Assembly (NCBI RefSeq): GCF_018986435.1 | Contig: NZ_JAHMIN010000005.1 | Span: 154,010-218,009, forward strand | DNA length: 64,000 nt | Reading direction: 5' to 3' | Origin: Hahella sp. HN01 | GTDB taxonomy: Bacteria > Pseudomonadota > Gammaproteobacteria > Pseudomonadales > Oleiphilaceae | Part shown: positions 17,424-25,918 of the stretch, one piece after another | Numbering within the stretch: the first letter of the stretch is position 1 | How the letters are laid out: every line of letters begins with the position of its first letter | Translations under genes and position numbers: made by a program | Notes under the pieces: model-generated | Databases searched by the model: none | The model's input: only the letters and a program-made list of their open reading frames with translations | Told to the model about the DNA's origin: nothing

Positions 17424-18248
17424 TCAGGGGACTTCTCGTAAAACCCTGAAACCGATGGTTCTGACTCGCTCTTCCGGCTCGACGCCGGCTCTGATGGACG
17501 GTTGCACATAAGGACTGGTGTTCATCCAGGTCCCGCCTTTCACCACCCTGGCGTTACAGTCGCCGTCCATTCTGGGCGCCATGCTTTCCCCCGCGCCCTC
17601 ATGACTGTCGTGATAGCAGTCCTGCGTCCATTCCGCCACATTGCTGGAGACATCGTACAGACCGTAAGGGTTAGCGCTAAAGCGCCCCACTGGCCCCGGA
17701 TGGAATAACGCGGTTTCAGGAGGACAGCCGTCGAGGTCTTTGTCGCAATGGTCGACGCCTTGAACGTAATCGTCGCCCCACCAGTAGTGGGTTTGGGTTC
17801 CACCCCGAGCGGCGTATTCCCACTCCGCTTCACTGGGCAGGCGGTAGCGGCGCCCGCTTTGCTCGCTCAGCCAGCGCGTGTAGGCGACGGCGTCATCCCA
17901 ACTGACGTTGATGACCGGTTGCTCGCCGCGCCCCCAGCCTTCATCCGAAGGTAAGGGGCGGTGCGTGGCCTGGGCGAAGCGGTCGTAGTCCGCGAATGTC
18001 ACTTCGGTGGCGCTGATTGCATAAGAATGTTGCGCCACGACTTTATGACGAGGCCCTTCGTCGGTGGAGACGCCACTGGCCTGGTCTCCGACCACCCCGA
18101 CGCCCGCCGGCGCGATGACCATGCGAGGGCCTTCGCCGCCGTCCCTGAGTGAGTCCTGCAGCCAGGGCGGTGCGTTCTTTGCGTTCATCTGGGAGCACCC
18201 CGTCGCTAACGCAAGCAGGGCGCAACCGGTCCAAGTGATTGCGCGCAT
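17424..18248 (-). CDS. FGE/SUMF1-fold lipoprotein lacking the oxidase cysteines
   Basis: 274 residues from the ATG at 18248 (preceded by AGGAAGG), beginning with a lipobox signal (LLALATGCSQ). The rest is an FGE-sulfatase fold: TEVTFADYDRF, NVSWDDAVAYTRWLSEQSGRR, RLPSEAEWEYAARGG, NPYGLYDVSSNVAEWTQD, RVVKGGTWMN and GFRVLRE. True formylglycine-generating enzymes carry two cysteines after the GGS block; here that stretch reads TSPYVQPSIRAG with none. So it is probably not a sulfatase activator but a member of the wider C-type-lectin-like family. It follows the unknown 329-residue gene by 19 bp. Confidence 0.85.
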   Translation of the reverse strand: MRAITWTGCALLALATGCSQMNAKNAPPWLQDSLRDGGEGPRMVIAPAGVGVVGDQASGVSTDEGPRHKVVAQHSYAISATEVTFADYDRFAQATHRPLPSDEGWGRGEQPVINVSWDDAVAYTRWLSEQSGRRYRLPSEAEWEYAARGGTQTHYWWGDDYVQGVDHCDKDLDGCPPETALFHPGPVGRFSANPYGLYDVSSNVAEWTQDCYHDSHEGAGESMAPRMDGDCNARVVKGGTWMNTSPYVQPSIRAGVEPEERVRTIGFRVLREVP

Positions 18249-18267
18249 CGTTCGCCTTCCTGTCAGA

Positions 18268-19257
18268 TTATTTTTGCCCGAAACCAATGATGAAGCCGAT
18301 GCCGCCTTGCGCTGCGGTCATTGCGCCGGCGCTGCTCCCATTGACCGTGATGGCGGAGCCCAGCAGCTCCAGGAACTTGGTGCGCATCAGAATCTGCACT
18401 TGGGTCTGGGTGTACACTTTCACCGCCTTGCTGCCGTCGTCGAGCATTCTGGCTCCGCTGAGAATTTCCTTGAGCAGCTTGCGGCTTTTCAACAACTCGG
18501 GATGGTCAAACTTCAGCAGCTCTTCCGCCAGGCGTTTTCTGCTGGCGCGAGATAGTTGTTGGTACATCTTCAAGAGGTTGCCGCTACCAATGCTTTTGTT
18601 GGACAGGAAGCGATAGAGGACGGCCTGATTCCCCAGGGTTTTGACGACGTCGGCGATCTGTATGACGTCCAGGGCGATCATAAGCGCGCCGAACTCTGGG
18701 GATTCGTCCAGCCACTCATTGTAGTGAGCGTTGCCGCGCACCACGTTGGTTGTGCGTCCGATGGCGACCCCGCACTGGAAAGTGGCGGCGCTGGTGGCGG
18801 CCATAGTCAGCGGCATGGCGGCCCAGGCTGCGCCTGCGGACACTGTGCCGCCGCCGGCTTCTCCGATCACCAGTATCCAGCCAATGGCTGCGCCGGCGCA
18901 GCTCAGACCTGCGTTGGTGAGCTCTTTGCCGAGGCTGGACTTGGCTGTTGCTACGACCTCTTCCTTACTGGCTTTGGGTGGAAGCTGAACTTCCCGAATG
19001 TAGACCGTTTTGCCATCAGCGCGGCAGCTTTGGCGCAACACTCTGACGTCAAACAGGGGAGGCGGATTTAATGGATCGCCGCCGACGACAAAGGTAACGG
19101 GACGCAGCGCGATGAAAGTGACGCCGGCGCCGTAAAATTCATCCGTAGCGTCAAGCGCCAGGTAAAGTTGAGCGAGTTTAGAGTCTGGAAAATAGCGTCT
19201 GACCTTACTTTCGGTGGAATCAACGAAGAGAGAATTCGTCAGATTTGCAGCGCCCAT
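18268..19257 (-). CDS. Unknown protein with Gly/Ala-rich hydrophobic middle
   Basis: 329 residues from an ATG at 19257 that follows AAGGAG. I do not recognise it firmly. The first 100 residues are soluble (FFGAGVTFIALRPVTF-like and NPPPLFDVRVLRQSCR), then two or three small-residue hydrophobic segments (AGAAIGWILVIGEAGGG, GAAWAAMPLTMAATSAATF), then a helical charged C-terminal half. The layout is reminiscent of pore-forming or secreted effector proteins, but nothing in the window encodes a secretion system. It heads a run with the FGE-fold lipoprotein and the zinc-ribbon gene. Confidence 0.7.
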   Translation of the reverse strand: MGAANLTNSLFVDSTESKVRRYFPDSKLAQLYLALDATDEFYGAGVTFIALRPVTFVVGGDPLNPPPLFDVRVLRQSCRADGKTVYIREVQLPPKASKEEVVATAKSSLGKELTNAGLSCAGAAIGWILVIGEAGGGTVSAGAAWAAMPLTMAATSAATFQCGVAIGRTTNVVRGNAHYNEWLDESPEFGALMIALDVIQIADVVKTLGNQAVLYRFLSNKSIGSGNLLKMYQQLSRASRKRLAEELLKFDHPELLKSRKLLKEILSGARMLDDGSKAVKVYTQTQVQILMRTKFLELLGSAITVNGSSAGAMTAAQGGIGFIIGFGQK

Positions 19258-19482
19258 ATAAAACTCCTTGCGTTCTTGCATGAACTAAAATCGCAGGCTT
19301 TAGGGATAGCCTGCGAGGGACTTCGAAATTGATGACAAACGAACTGAAAGCGTTAATCTGCGTGAAAACCCGTCAATATTGAGCTGTTCTTATTAAGATT
19401 TCGGGACGTCATGGCGGCTGTCGCTTGAAATCCCCGGCGGCGCCCCGATTACGTTTAGAGAGGAAAATAATGAGGTCCGGCA

Positions 19483-19971
19483 ATGTTGAAAGTACTTCCC
19501 TATGAGTCGCGCCATCAAGGCGGCGTTCTGTCCTTAATCGTCAATATTCAGCGCAACGAGTTCGGCGTGCCGATTACAGCGGAAGAACAGCCCGACCTGG
19601 TGCGCATTGAGGAGTATTACCAGTCCGGCTCCGGCAATTTCTGGGTGGCCATGGACGTGGAGCAGGACCTTGTGGTCGGCACGGTGTCGCTGCTCGACAT
19701 TGGCGCAGGACAGGGCGCATTGCGCAAGATGTTCGTGCATAAGGACTATCGTGGCGGCCAAATGGGAGTGGCGGCGAAGTTACTGCAAACGCTGGTGCAA
19801 TGGTGTGAAGAGAAAAAAGTGCATGAAATTTTCCTGGGGACGACACCGCAATTTCTCGCTGCTCACCGCTTCTACGAAAAAAACAGATTTACTGAAGTTT
19901 CCCCTGCAGATCTTCCGCAAAGCTTTCCCGTTATGGCGGTGGACAAAAAGTTTTATAAACGACTAGTCTAA
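19483..19971 (+). CDS. GNAT family N-acetyltransferase
   Basis: 162 residues with the GNAT acetyl-CoA-binding region: GALRKMFVHKDYRGGQMGVAAKLLQTL (the R/QxxGxG/A loop appears as RGGQMG) and a C-terminal LGTTPQFLAAHRFYEKNRF motif typical of the family. The substrate is unknown. The ATG at 19483 has a weak ribosome-binding site of its own; a strong AGAGAGG site lies before an 11-codon overlapping ORF at 19470. Confidence 0.88.
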   Translation: MLKVLPYESRHQGGVLSLIVNIQRNEFGVPITAEEQPDLVRIEEYYQSGSGNFWVAMDVEQDLVVGTVSLLDIGAGQGALRKMFVHKDYRGGQMGVAAKLLQTLVQWCEEKKVHEIFLGTTPQFLAAHRFYEKNRFTEVSPADLPQSFPVMAVDKKFYKRLV

Positions 19972-20295
19972 CCGGCGAGGCCTGCGGACGTAGGCCAATT
20001 TTCCACCAGTTTTACTCCCCGGTCTATCCCTGGATTATGAAAATGTCATGATTTACATGGGGTTGCGGCCTTCCTACGATTACCTTGCAGCTTAAAGGCA
20101 GTCTTAAATCAAGCTGTAAACATCTTCCCGAATCCAACAGTTGAATGTGTAGGCGCGGTTTGATCCGCGTTTTGGTTGTCCTCTGTGAGCTGCATCGCCG
20201 TCCCCAGGATGTGAGTGGGATTGGCCAGGCCTGATGCGCCGCCATGGGAAGTGGAACGCTCGGTATTTCAGGTTAAATTAACGTCGAGGTTTTAA
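19972..20295. other. Intergenic region, no gene recognised
   Basis: 324 bp between the acetyltransferase and the metallopeptidase. A weak stem GGCCT/AGGCC occurs at 19979-19996. The rest shows no repeat, riboswitch or coding signal that I can support. The downstream gene has an AAGGAG-like site just inside its start. Confidence 0.4.
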
Positions 20296-21372
20296 ATGAT
20301 AAGGAGAAATCGTTTCCTTAAGTATTGCGCCGCCTTGTTGCTGCTGTCTTCGGCAGCCGGCGTCATGGCGGATGTGGATGAACAGTATCTGCGGGACAGC
20401 GGTGAAGAAATCAGAGGCTTATATGGTCGCCATGTCCAGTCTCAGATCTACGTCGATCAGCAGGCGTGCGGGGAGCCCAGTCCCAGCGCGGTAGCCTGCT
20501 CTCCCAACCGCATCAGCGTCGGCACTCGCTTCATGAGCGGTCAGGAGAGTCAGTACGGACAGTATGTGGCCAAGTCAATCCTGGCGCACGAGTGGGGACA
20601 CACTATCCAGTTCACCAAGAACATCCGTTTACAAGCGCCTTATATGGAATTGCAGGCGGATTGCTTCGCTGGAAATTTCGATAAGTATGCAGAATCGGAC
20701 CTAGGCTACGCCTCTTTCATTGAAAACGCTGTTCGCTCAGCGCGCGACGCGGCTGATTACTCCGAACACGGCACGCCGCAACAGCGCGAAAGCTACACCC
20801 GTGAAGGCTATCAAAAGCGCGAGGAAGGTTGTTTCGCTATTAGCGGCGACGACCCTGGCGGAGACGACGGCGGTGATGATGGTGGAGACGACGGCGGCGA
20901 TGACGGCGATTGTCCACCCTGGATCTGCGACGGCGGAGACGATGGTGGCGATGATGGCGGTGACGACGGCGGCGATGACGGCGATTGTCCACCCTGGATC
21001 TGCGACGGCGGAGATGACGGTGGCGATGATGGCGGTGACGACGGCGGCGATGACGGAGACTGCCCACCCTGGATCTGCGATGGCGGAGACGACGGTGGCG
21101 ATGATGGCGGTGACGACGGCGGCGATGACGGAGACTGCCCGCCCTGGATCTGCGATGGCGGAGACGATGGAGGCGATGACGGTGGCGACGACGGCCATTG
21201 CCCGCCCTGGTTGTGCGGCGATGGCGGCGACGATCCCGGTATCCCTTGTCCTGAATGGCTGTGCGGCGGAGACGGCGGCACGATTCCTTGTCCGCCCTGG
21301 TTGTGCGGTGGTGGAAACAGCGGGAGCGTTCCCGGCTGCCCGCCCTGGATTTGCGGACGCTTCGATCACTGA
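20296..21372 (+). CDS. Secreted neutral zinc metallopeptidase with Asp/Gly and CPPW repeats
   Basis: 358 residues. Signal peptide (cut near residue 25), then a catalytic part of about 150 residues with HEWGH at 98-102 and YMELQADCFAG at about 116-125, the pattern of the YpfJ-type neutral zinc metallopeptidases where the second Glu is a metal ligand. From about residue 185 the tail is a run of GGDD repeats broken by eight Cys-Pro-Pro/Glu-Trp-Ile/Leu-Cys motifs. Four units are 25 residues with the same length. The tail is strongly acidic and could bind calcium or make disulfides. The catalytic domain is shorter than in YpfJ. I know no described tail of this kind. Confidence 0.85.
   Translation: MIRRNRFLKYCAALLLLSSAAGVMADVDEQYLRDSGEEIRGLYGRHVQSQIYVDQQACGEPSPSAVACSPNRISVGTRFMSGQESQYGQYVAKSILAHEWGHTIQFTKNIRLQAPYMELQADCFAGNFDKYAESDLGYASFIENAVRSARDAADYSEHGTPQQRESYTREGYQKREEGCFAISGDDPGGDDGGDDGGDDGGDDGDCPPWICDGGDDGGDDGGDDGGDDGDCPPWICDGGDDGGDDGGDDGGDDGDCPPWICDGGDDGGDDGGDDGGDDGDCPPWICDGGDDGGDDGGDDGHCPPWLCGDGGDDPGIPCPEWLCGGDGGTIPCPPWLCGGGNSGSVPGCPPWICGRFDH
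20860..21216 (+). repeat. Coding minisatellite, 75-bp period
   Basis: In-frame tandem repeat inside the metallopeptidase gene. The codons for Cys-Pro-Pro start at 20911, 20986, 21061 and 21136, exactly 75 bp apart, then at 21199 after a shortened unit. Each unit is GGCGAT/GAC-rich triplets plus the CPPWIC block. Such a tract can change copy number by slippage without shifting the frame. Confidence 0.9.
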
Positions 21373-21528
21373 GACAGTCAGCCCGGCTTTGAGCCGGGCA
21401 TGCTGAGACGCAACGTTTACCCGGACCCCAGTCCGGCGGCCCTGGGCTTGGGGGCGCCGGGCTGAAGGCCCGGGACCATGCGTAAACCTAACCAATCGCA
21501 ACCTGACAACAGGTGATGGAGAGGAGCA
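21373..21528. other. Intergenic hairpins
   Basis: GCCCGGCT-TTG-AGCCGGGC at 21381-21399 is an 8-bp stem just after the metallopeptidase gene. A further GC-rich imperfect palindrome (GCGCCGGGCTGAAGGCCCGG) follows near 21452-21473. Neither has a T run, so they are more likely repeat palindromes or RNA-stabilising stems than intrinsic terminators. Confidence 0.5.
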
Positions 21529-22389
21529 ATGATAGGGAAGAAAACCTTATTCGCCCTGAGCGGCGGCATGTTGGCCGTTGGCGCAGCGGTGCTCGCTACC
21601 GATAACAGTTTTACTCAGGGATGGCTGGCGGCGGAGACTGGCGCAGTCGCCCGATCTGAAGTTCAACAGAAGGCGGCGGGAAAGTCCGCAACGGCTGATA
21701 CAGCCACGATGACGGACCAGGATTCACTGGCGGATGCGACGATGGACGCAACAGCGTTCAGTCCAACCGTCGCAAATGGCGCGTCGACGGCGCAGTCCGG
21801 CGCGGATAAAGACGCGAAAAAAGCTGACAAATCGGATGATAAAGCCGATGCGGAAGACCCGGCGGCGGAAATGAGTCTGGCGGAGCGCTATCCCAAACAG
21901 TGGCTTGAAGACATGGGATATCTCATTCCCCCAGAACTGCACAGCTACGATCTCACTACGCTGGAATCCCTGGCGACGCAGGGCGACACCAACGCCATGG
22001 TGCATTTGGGAGAGCGCTATCTGTATTTCATCAAAGACAATCCCAGACACCCTGACTTCCGTAAAGATGTGAATTATCCCGCGCTGGCGAAAAGCTATTT
22101 TGGCGAAGCGCTGAAAAGAGGGCATAAACACGCTGCGGCGATTCTATCCGAGGCTTATTTTTCTGAAGACCGGATGGTTGAAGCCTATGCATGGAACATC
22201 GTGGCGGAAAAGCTGGGAGATCAGCTCAGTGTCGACTGGTTCCGCAGTACGGACAAATACCAGACCTTGTCGGATGAGCAAAAAGCGCAGGCGGATCTGA
22301 TGGCCAAGCTTTACGAGAAGCAGTTGCAGGATCGCAATCAGGAGTTGGGCGGCGAGTCTCTCTTCAACGAGGGGACCGCAGCGGGATGA
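21529..22389 (+). CDS. Exported or membrane-anchored Sel1/TPR-like protein
   Basis: 286 residues. Hydrophobic N-terminus (LFALSGGMLAVGAAVLA) acting as signal or anchor, a low-complexity Ala/Thr/Asp/Lys linker to about residue 115, then helical repeats resembling Sel1/TPR units (DTNAMVHLGERYLYFIKD, YPALAKSYFGEALKRGHKHAAAILSEAYFSE). No catalytic motif. It probably mediates protein contacts in the periplasm. Function not assigned. It has an AGAGGAG ribosome-binding site before the ATG at 21529. Confidence 0.75.
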   Translation: MIGKKTLFALSGGMLAVGAAVLATDNSFTQGWLAAETGAVARSEVQQKAAGKSATADTATMTDQDSLADATMDATAFSPTVANGASTAQSGADKDAKKADKSDDKADAEDPAAEMSLAERYPKQWLEDMGYLIPPELHSYDLTTLESLATQGDTNAMVHLGERYLYFIKDNPRHPDFRKDVNYPALAKSYFGEALKRGHKHAAAILSEAYFSEDRMVEAYAWNIVAEKLGDQLSVDWFRSTDKYQTLSDEQKAQADLMAKLYEKQLQDRNQELGGESLFNEGTAAG

Positions 22390-22556
22390 CATCGTTCAAG
22401 GCCGGCTCCGTTCTGCGCCTTGGCTTAGGGTCTATGTGGAAAGAGCCGGCCGCCTGTCGATGCGTTGCCGGGTGAAGCTGTCGGATTAGGTCGCTGGCTT
22501 GTTAAAGAAGTAGGTGTTTTTATGTTTGAATCAGAGCAGGTCGCGGCTCAATCATT

Positions 22557-23315
22557 ATGACTGTATCTGCGCCGTTGAAAGTGTTGCGTCTGGCTGTCGA
22601 GGCGGATCAGTCCCGCGATCTGCATACCCATTCCGAAGGGCAGTTGTATTGGTTGGAGCAGGGCGCGATTTTCTGTCGTAGCGATCGCTATCACTGGCTG
22701 ACCGCACCTCGACAACTGAGCTGGATTCCCCCAGGTTGTCAGCATGGCGCCCGGCCTCTATCAATGGTCAGAGGGACGCTGCTGCACCTGCGGGAGGATC
22801 TGGCGTCCGCCATGCCGCAAGAGCCAGTGACCCTGGAGCCGCATCGGTTGTTGGAGGCGACGCTGCTGAGACTGATTGAGTTGTGTCCCGAATCAGACTG
22901 GCTGGAGCGGCATGAGCACTTGCTACAGGTGTTTCTGTCTGAGGCGAGAGAGGCGACGCCTTTACGGCAACGACTGCCAATGCCTCATGACGCCAGACTG
23001 CTGCGCATGGCGAATACGCTGTGGCGGGCGCCCGAAAGCAATCCTGGTCTGGACGCGTTGGCGCTGGAGTTTGGTTTCAGCCGGCGTACCTTGACCCGTA
23101 AATTCATGCAGGAAACCGGCATGTCACTCAGTCAATGGACGCAACACGCCAAACTCCTGCGCGCCCTGGAATTGCTGGCGGCGAATGAGTCTGTCAGCAG
23201 TGCGGCGTTTGCGGTGGGGTATCAAAGCGTCAGCACCTTCTGCGCTGTGTTTAAGCAGGTGTTCGGCATGTCGCCAGGGGATTACAAACGGCGCTTTCTG
23301 AGCCGCGAGAAATAA
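22557..23315 (+). CDS. AraC family transcriptional regulator
   Basis: 252 residues: N-terminal cupin-like sensor domain (DLHTHSEGQLYWLEQG, SWIPPGCQHGARPL) and C-terminal double helix-turn-helix (ALEFGFSRRTLTRKFMQETGMSLSQW and SVSSAAFAVGYQSVSTFCAVFKQVFGMSPGDYKRRF). The layout is that of cytoplasmic AraC regulators sensing a small molecule. No adjacent transporter or enzyme on the same strand points to the target. Confidence 0.92.
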   Translation: MTVSAPLKVLRLAVEADQSRDLHTHSEGQLYWLEQGAIFCRSDRYHWLTAPRQLSWIPPGCQHGARPLSMVRGTLLHLREDLASAMPQEPVTLEPHRLLEATLLRLIELCPESDWLERHEHLLQVFLSEAREATPLRQRLPMPHDARLLRMANTLWRAPESNPGLDALALEFGFSRRTLTRKFMQETGMSLSQWTQHAKLLRALELLAANESVSSAAFAVGYQSVSTFCAVFKQVFGMSPGDYKRRFLSREK

Positions 23316-23339
23316 TCAGGACATCCTTGTCGCTTTGGG

Positions 23340-24215
23340 TCAGGCGTCTTCCGGCCTGAACCAGAGTTCTTTCCTTTGCAGCGGCGTGTCCGCCGGCAAC
23401 ATGGGGTTGTCGAGATAGATGATACGGCGTTGTTTTATATGGGCGCGGGCGATGTCGTCGCCAAAGCGACGCTGGAAAATTTTGTCGAAGCGGCCGTCAG
23501 CGATCAATTTATTGAGGCCGTCTTCCACTCGTTGCGCCAGGCGCTCGTTATCCTTTGACATAAAGAAGTAATAGGGCCAGGGATAATACAGCAGGATGTC
23601 TTCTTCTATTTTGAGATTAGGGTAATCTTTTTGATGAGCCGCCAGTTCGTCAAAGGCTTCGTTGATGCCTCTGGGAAATAAGTCGTAACGGTTGCGCGCC
23701 AGTTTGGTAAATAAATCATTGTATTGAAATACGCCCAGCACTTTTACCTTGTTGTGTTTGTAAACGGCGACATCTCCCCAATCCTCTCCTTGGCCGACTT
23801 TTAGCGCCCGTAGCGCATCCAGTGACTCGACGTTGCGCAGTTTCTTCTGTCCTTTGTCCGTCACCAGGCTGATGCGATAACCGAGAATGCCTTTACGTAA
23901 CGGAATACGTATGGCGCGCAGACGAGCTTCCTTTTCGATGCTGGTGGAGCTCCAGGCGATGTTGACCAGACGGTTTTTTTCCGTCTCAGACAGCGTTCTG
24001 GACTCGATCAGGTCCGCTTTGGTGGCGCGCAATTCATAAGGGCCATATTCCTCCGTAGTGGCTTCCAGCGCGGACTTCAGCAGCTCCAGCACATCGTGAA
24101 ACCGTAAGTCGATTTTAGGGTGAACATACACATCCGTTGCGACGGCGTGTGAAGACGATAAGGCGGTGGCGACGGTGAATATCGCCATAGACAGGACATA
24201 AGCGAGCTTGTGCAT
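23340..24215 (-). CDS. Periplasmic SBP_bac_3-like solute-binding protein
   Basis: 291 residues with signal peptide (ALSSSHAVATDV) and the two-lobed binding-protein pattern; closest in style to the amino-acid-type family 3 binding proteins that occur alone in marine gammaproteobacteria. Landmarks include RAIRIPLRKGILGYRISLV and QRVEDGLNKLIADGRFDKIFQRRFG, the latter typical near the C-terminus. No permease is adjacent, so it may feed a distant transporter or a sensor. The gene overlaps no neighbour; 24 bp separate its end from the convergent AraC gene. Confidence 0.82.
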   Translation of the reverse strand: MHKLAYVLSMAIFTVATALSSSHAVATDVYVHPKIDLRFHDVLELLKSALEATTEEYGPYELRATKADLIESRTLSETEKNRLVNIAWSSTSIEKEARLRAIRIPLRKGILGYRISLVTDKGQKKLRNVESLDALRALKVGQGEDWGDVAVYKHNKVKVLGVFQYNDLFTKLARNRYDLFPRGINEAFDELAAHQKDYPNLKIEEDILLYYPWPYYFFMSKDNERLAQRVEDGLNKLIADGRFDKIFQRRFGDDIARAHIKQRRIIYLDNPMLPADTPLQRKELWFRPEDA

Positions 24216-24427
24216 AACAGCGCTCCCAATGGACTTTTTATTTTATTGGGCAAGGAAGTGGATAGTATCTTGCGGGTCAGATTATTATTTGATCATAAAA
24301 TTAGAATAAATATTTCTATTGGTCAATAAAAAAGAAAATTTGTTTTATTTATGGGCGATGTTGAGCTAAGGAGCGGTGAGAATAGATAACGACGCAGCCG
24401 GGATGAGCTGCGTCTCGCGGGACAGCG

Positions 24428-24946
24428 TTATTGCTTGTTTTCGATGGTGACCAGCCATTTGCGCAGCAGACCGGCTAGCTGCTCTTGATCTTCCCCTTCC
24501 AGCTGCTTGAGAAGCTCCCATTCAGTTTCCACATGACTTTCCACCGCCTTGTCGATCAGCTCCATGCCCGCGTCAGTGAGCGCGACAATGACGCTGCGAC
24601 GGTCATTTTCATCGGGCTGGCGTTGTATCAGTTGTTTGCGTTCCAGCTTGTCCAGACGGTTGGTCATGGCGCCGGAGGAGAGCATCGCCGCTGTATAGAG
24701 CTGTGTGGGTGTGAGGCGATAAGGCGCGCCTGAGCGGCGTAATGTGGCGAGCACATCGAACTCATCTATCGAGAGTCCGTAGCCAGCCAGCGTTTCCTTG
24801 ATCGTTTGGTGGGTGAATGCGTGTATCCGGTGTAAGCGCCCGAAAATGCCCATAGGCTGGGCCTGCAGGTCGGGTTTTTCGGTTTTCCACTGCCGCAGGA
24901 TAGCGTCAACATGGTCTTTTTGATCGTTCTGATTATTTTTCTTCAT
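24428..24946 (-). CDS. MarR family transcriptional regulator
   Basis: 172 residues with the MarR winged helix: YGLSIDEFDVLATLRRSGAPYRLTPTQLYTAAMLSSGAMTNRLDKLERKQLIQRQPDENDRR. It is divergent from an EamA-type exporter gene with 98 bp between, the usual arrangement for a repressor and the efflux gene it controls. Operator-like repeats lie in that gap. A weak stem at 24391-24414 (GACGCAGC/GCTGCGTC) may end its transcript. Confidence 0.93.
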   Translation of the reverse strand: MKKNNQNDQKDHVDAILRQWKTEKPDLQAQPMGIFGRLHRIHAFTHQTIKETLAGYGLSIDEFDVLATLRRSGAPYRLTPTQLYTAAMLSSGAMTNRLDKLERKQLIQRQPDENDRRSVIVALTDAGMELIDKAVESHVETEWELLKQLEGEDQEQLAGLLRKWLVTIENKQ

Positions 24947-25009
24947 ATAAAGATACTTGACGTTAAGCTAGTTAAAGAGGAATATCTCCACATAAAGATA
25001 TCACGTTAA
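24947..25009. promoter_or_regulatory. Operator-like repeats between marR-type gene and exporter
   Basis: Two related copies, ATAAAGATACTTGACGTTAA (24947-24966) and ATAAAGATATCACGTTAA (24992-25009). The first contains the imperfect palindrome CTTGACGTTAAG; an ATATCT/AGATAT pair surrounds 24982-25001. MarR proteins bind such palindromes. The placement over both start regions fits control of both genes. Confidence 0.5.
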
Positions 25010-25044
25010 AAACGAGCGTAAACAGAAAACTTGAAGGAATTGTT

Positions 25045-25911
25045 GTGTATTGGTTGCTTGGCGTACTCGCCCCGGCCGTATGGGGCACCACTTATGTCGT
25101 CACTCAGGCTTGGTTGCAGGATCTCGGCCCCTTGTGGGTCTCCGTATTGAGGGCATTGCCAGCCGGGTTATTGTTGATGTGTCTGGATCTGAAATCCCTG
25201 CGTCATATGGACTTGCGTCGCAGCGCCATTTTAGGCGCGTTGAACATCAGCGTATTTTTCTTTTTTCTGTTCACCGCGGCGCTTCGGTTGCCCAGCGGCG
25301 TGGCGGGCACGTTGATGGCGCTGACGCCGCTGACCACGCTGCTGTTTCTATGGTGGTGGCAGCGACAGGCGCCGAATCCCATTCAGCTGTTATGTGCTTT
25401 CGGCGGTTTGATCGGCGTGGGAGTGGTGATATTCCAGCCTTCTTCCCAAGTTGATCCCGTTGGCGTCGCCGCTTCTTTCGGGGCGGTTGTCAGCCTGACC
25501 GTGGGCACCTTCCTGGCCAAGAAATGGTCTCCGCCCAAAGGCATTTTGGCGTTTACCGGATTACAGTTGTTTCTCGGCGGGATGGTGTTATTGCCTTTGG
25601 CCTTTTTACTGGAGGGACCCATGCCGACGCTGAATCGTGAAGCGATGCTGGGACTGCTGTGGGTGGATCTGGTGAATACCGCTCTGGGCTATCTCGCCTG
25701 GTTTATCGCCATGCGTCGTTTGCCTGTCAGCGCCTTGAGTTTCCTGGCGCTGCTGAGTCCGGTCAGTGCGGTCATCAGCGGTCGTCTGGTGCTGGAAGAA
25801 TGGTTTACGCCTGCACAGTATGCGGGGATCGCGATGGTGCTGCTCAGCGTGACGCTGGCGCAGTTCGCCAAGGCCAAACCTCAACCGAAGATGGCGCAAC
25901 AGGCTTCCTGA
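25045..25911 (+). CDS. EamA/DMT family exporter
   Basis: 288 residues, ten predicted membrane helices in two EamA repeats (first helix WLLGVLAPAVWGTTYVVTQ; second repeat from VAASFGAVVSLTVGTFLAKK). Members of the drug/metabolite transporter superfamily export metabolites or amino acids. GTG start at 25045 with GAAGGA upstream. It is likely repressed by the divergent MarR protein. Confidence 0.92.
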   Translation: MYWLLGVLAPAVWGTTYVVTQAWLQDLGPLWVSVLRALPAGLLLMCLDLKSLRHMDLRRSAILGALNISVFFFFLFTAALRLPSGVAGTLMALTPLTTLLFLWWWQRQAPNPIQLLCAFGGLIGVGVVIFQPSSQVDPVGVAASFGAVVSLTVGTFLAKKWSPPKGILAFTGLQLFLGGMVLLPLAFLLEGPMPTLNREAMLGLLWVDLVNTALGYLAWFIAMRRLPVSALSFLALLSPVSAVISGRLVLEEWFTPAQYAGIAMVLLSVTLAQFAKAKPQPKMAQQAS

Positions 25912-25918
25912 AACCGTA

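Noticed and set aside
17424..18248. Formylglycine-generating sulfatase activator
   Set aside because: The active-site cysteines are missing and no sulfatase gene is near.
20737..21501. Long antisense frames opposite the metallopeptidase tail (Ser/Pro-rich and Ala/Val-rich)
   Set aside because: They are products of the 75-bp repeat read in other frames; the plus-strand frame has signal peptide, HEWGH and a plausible start.
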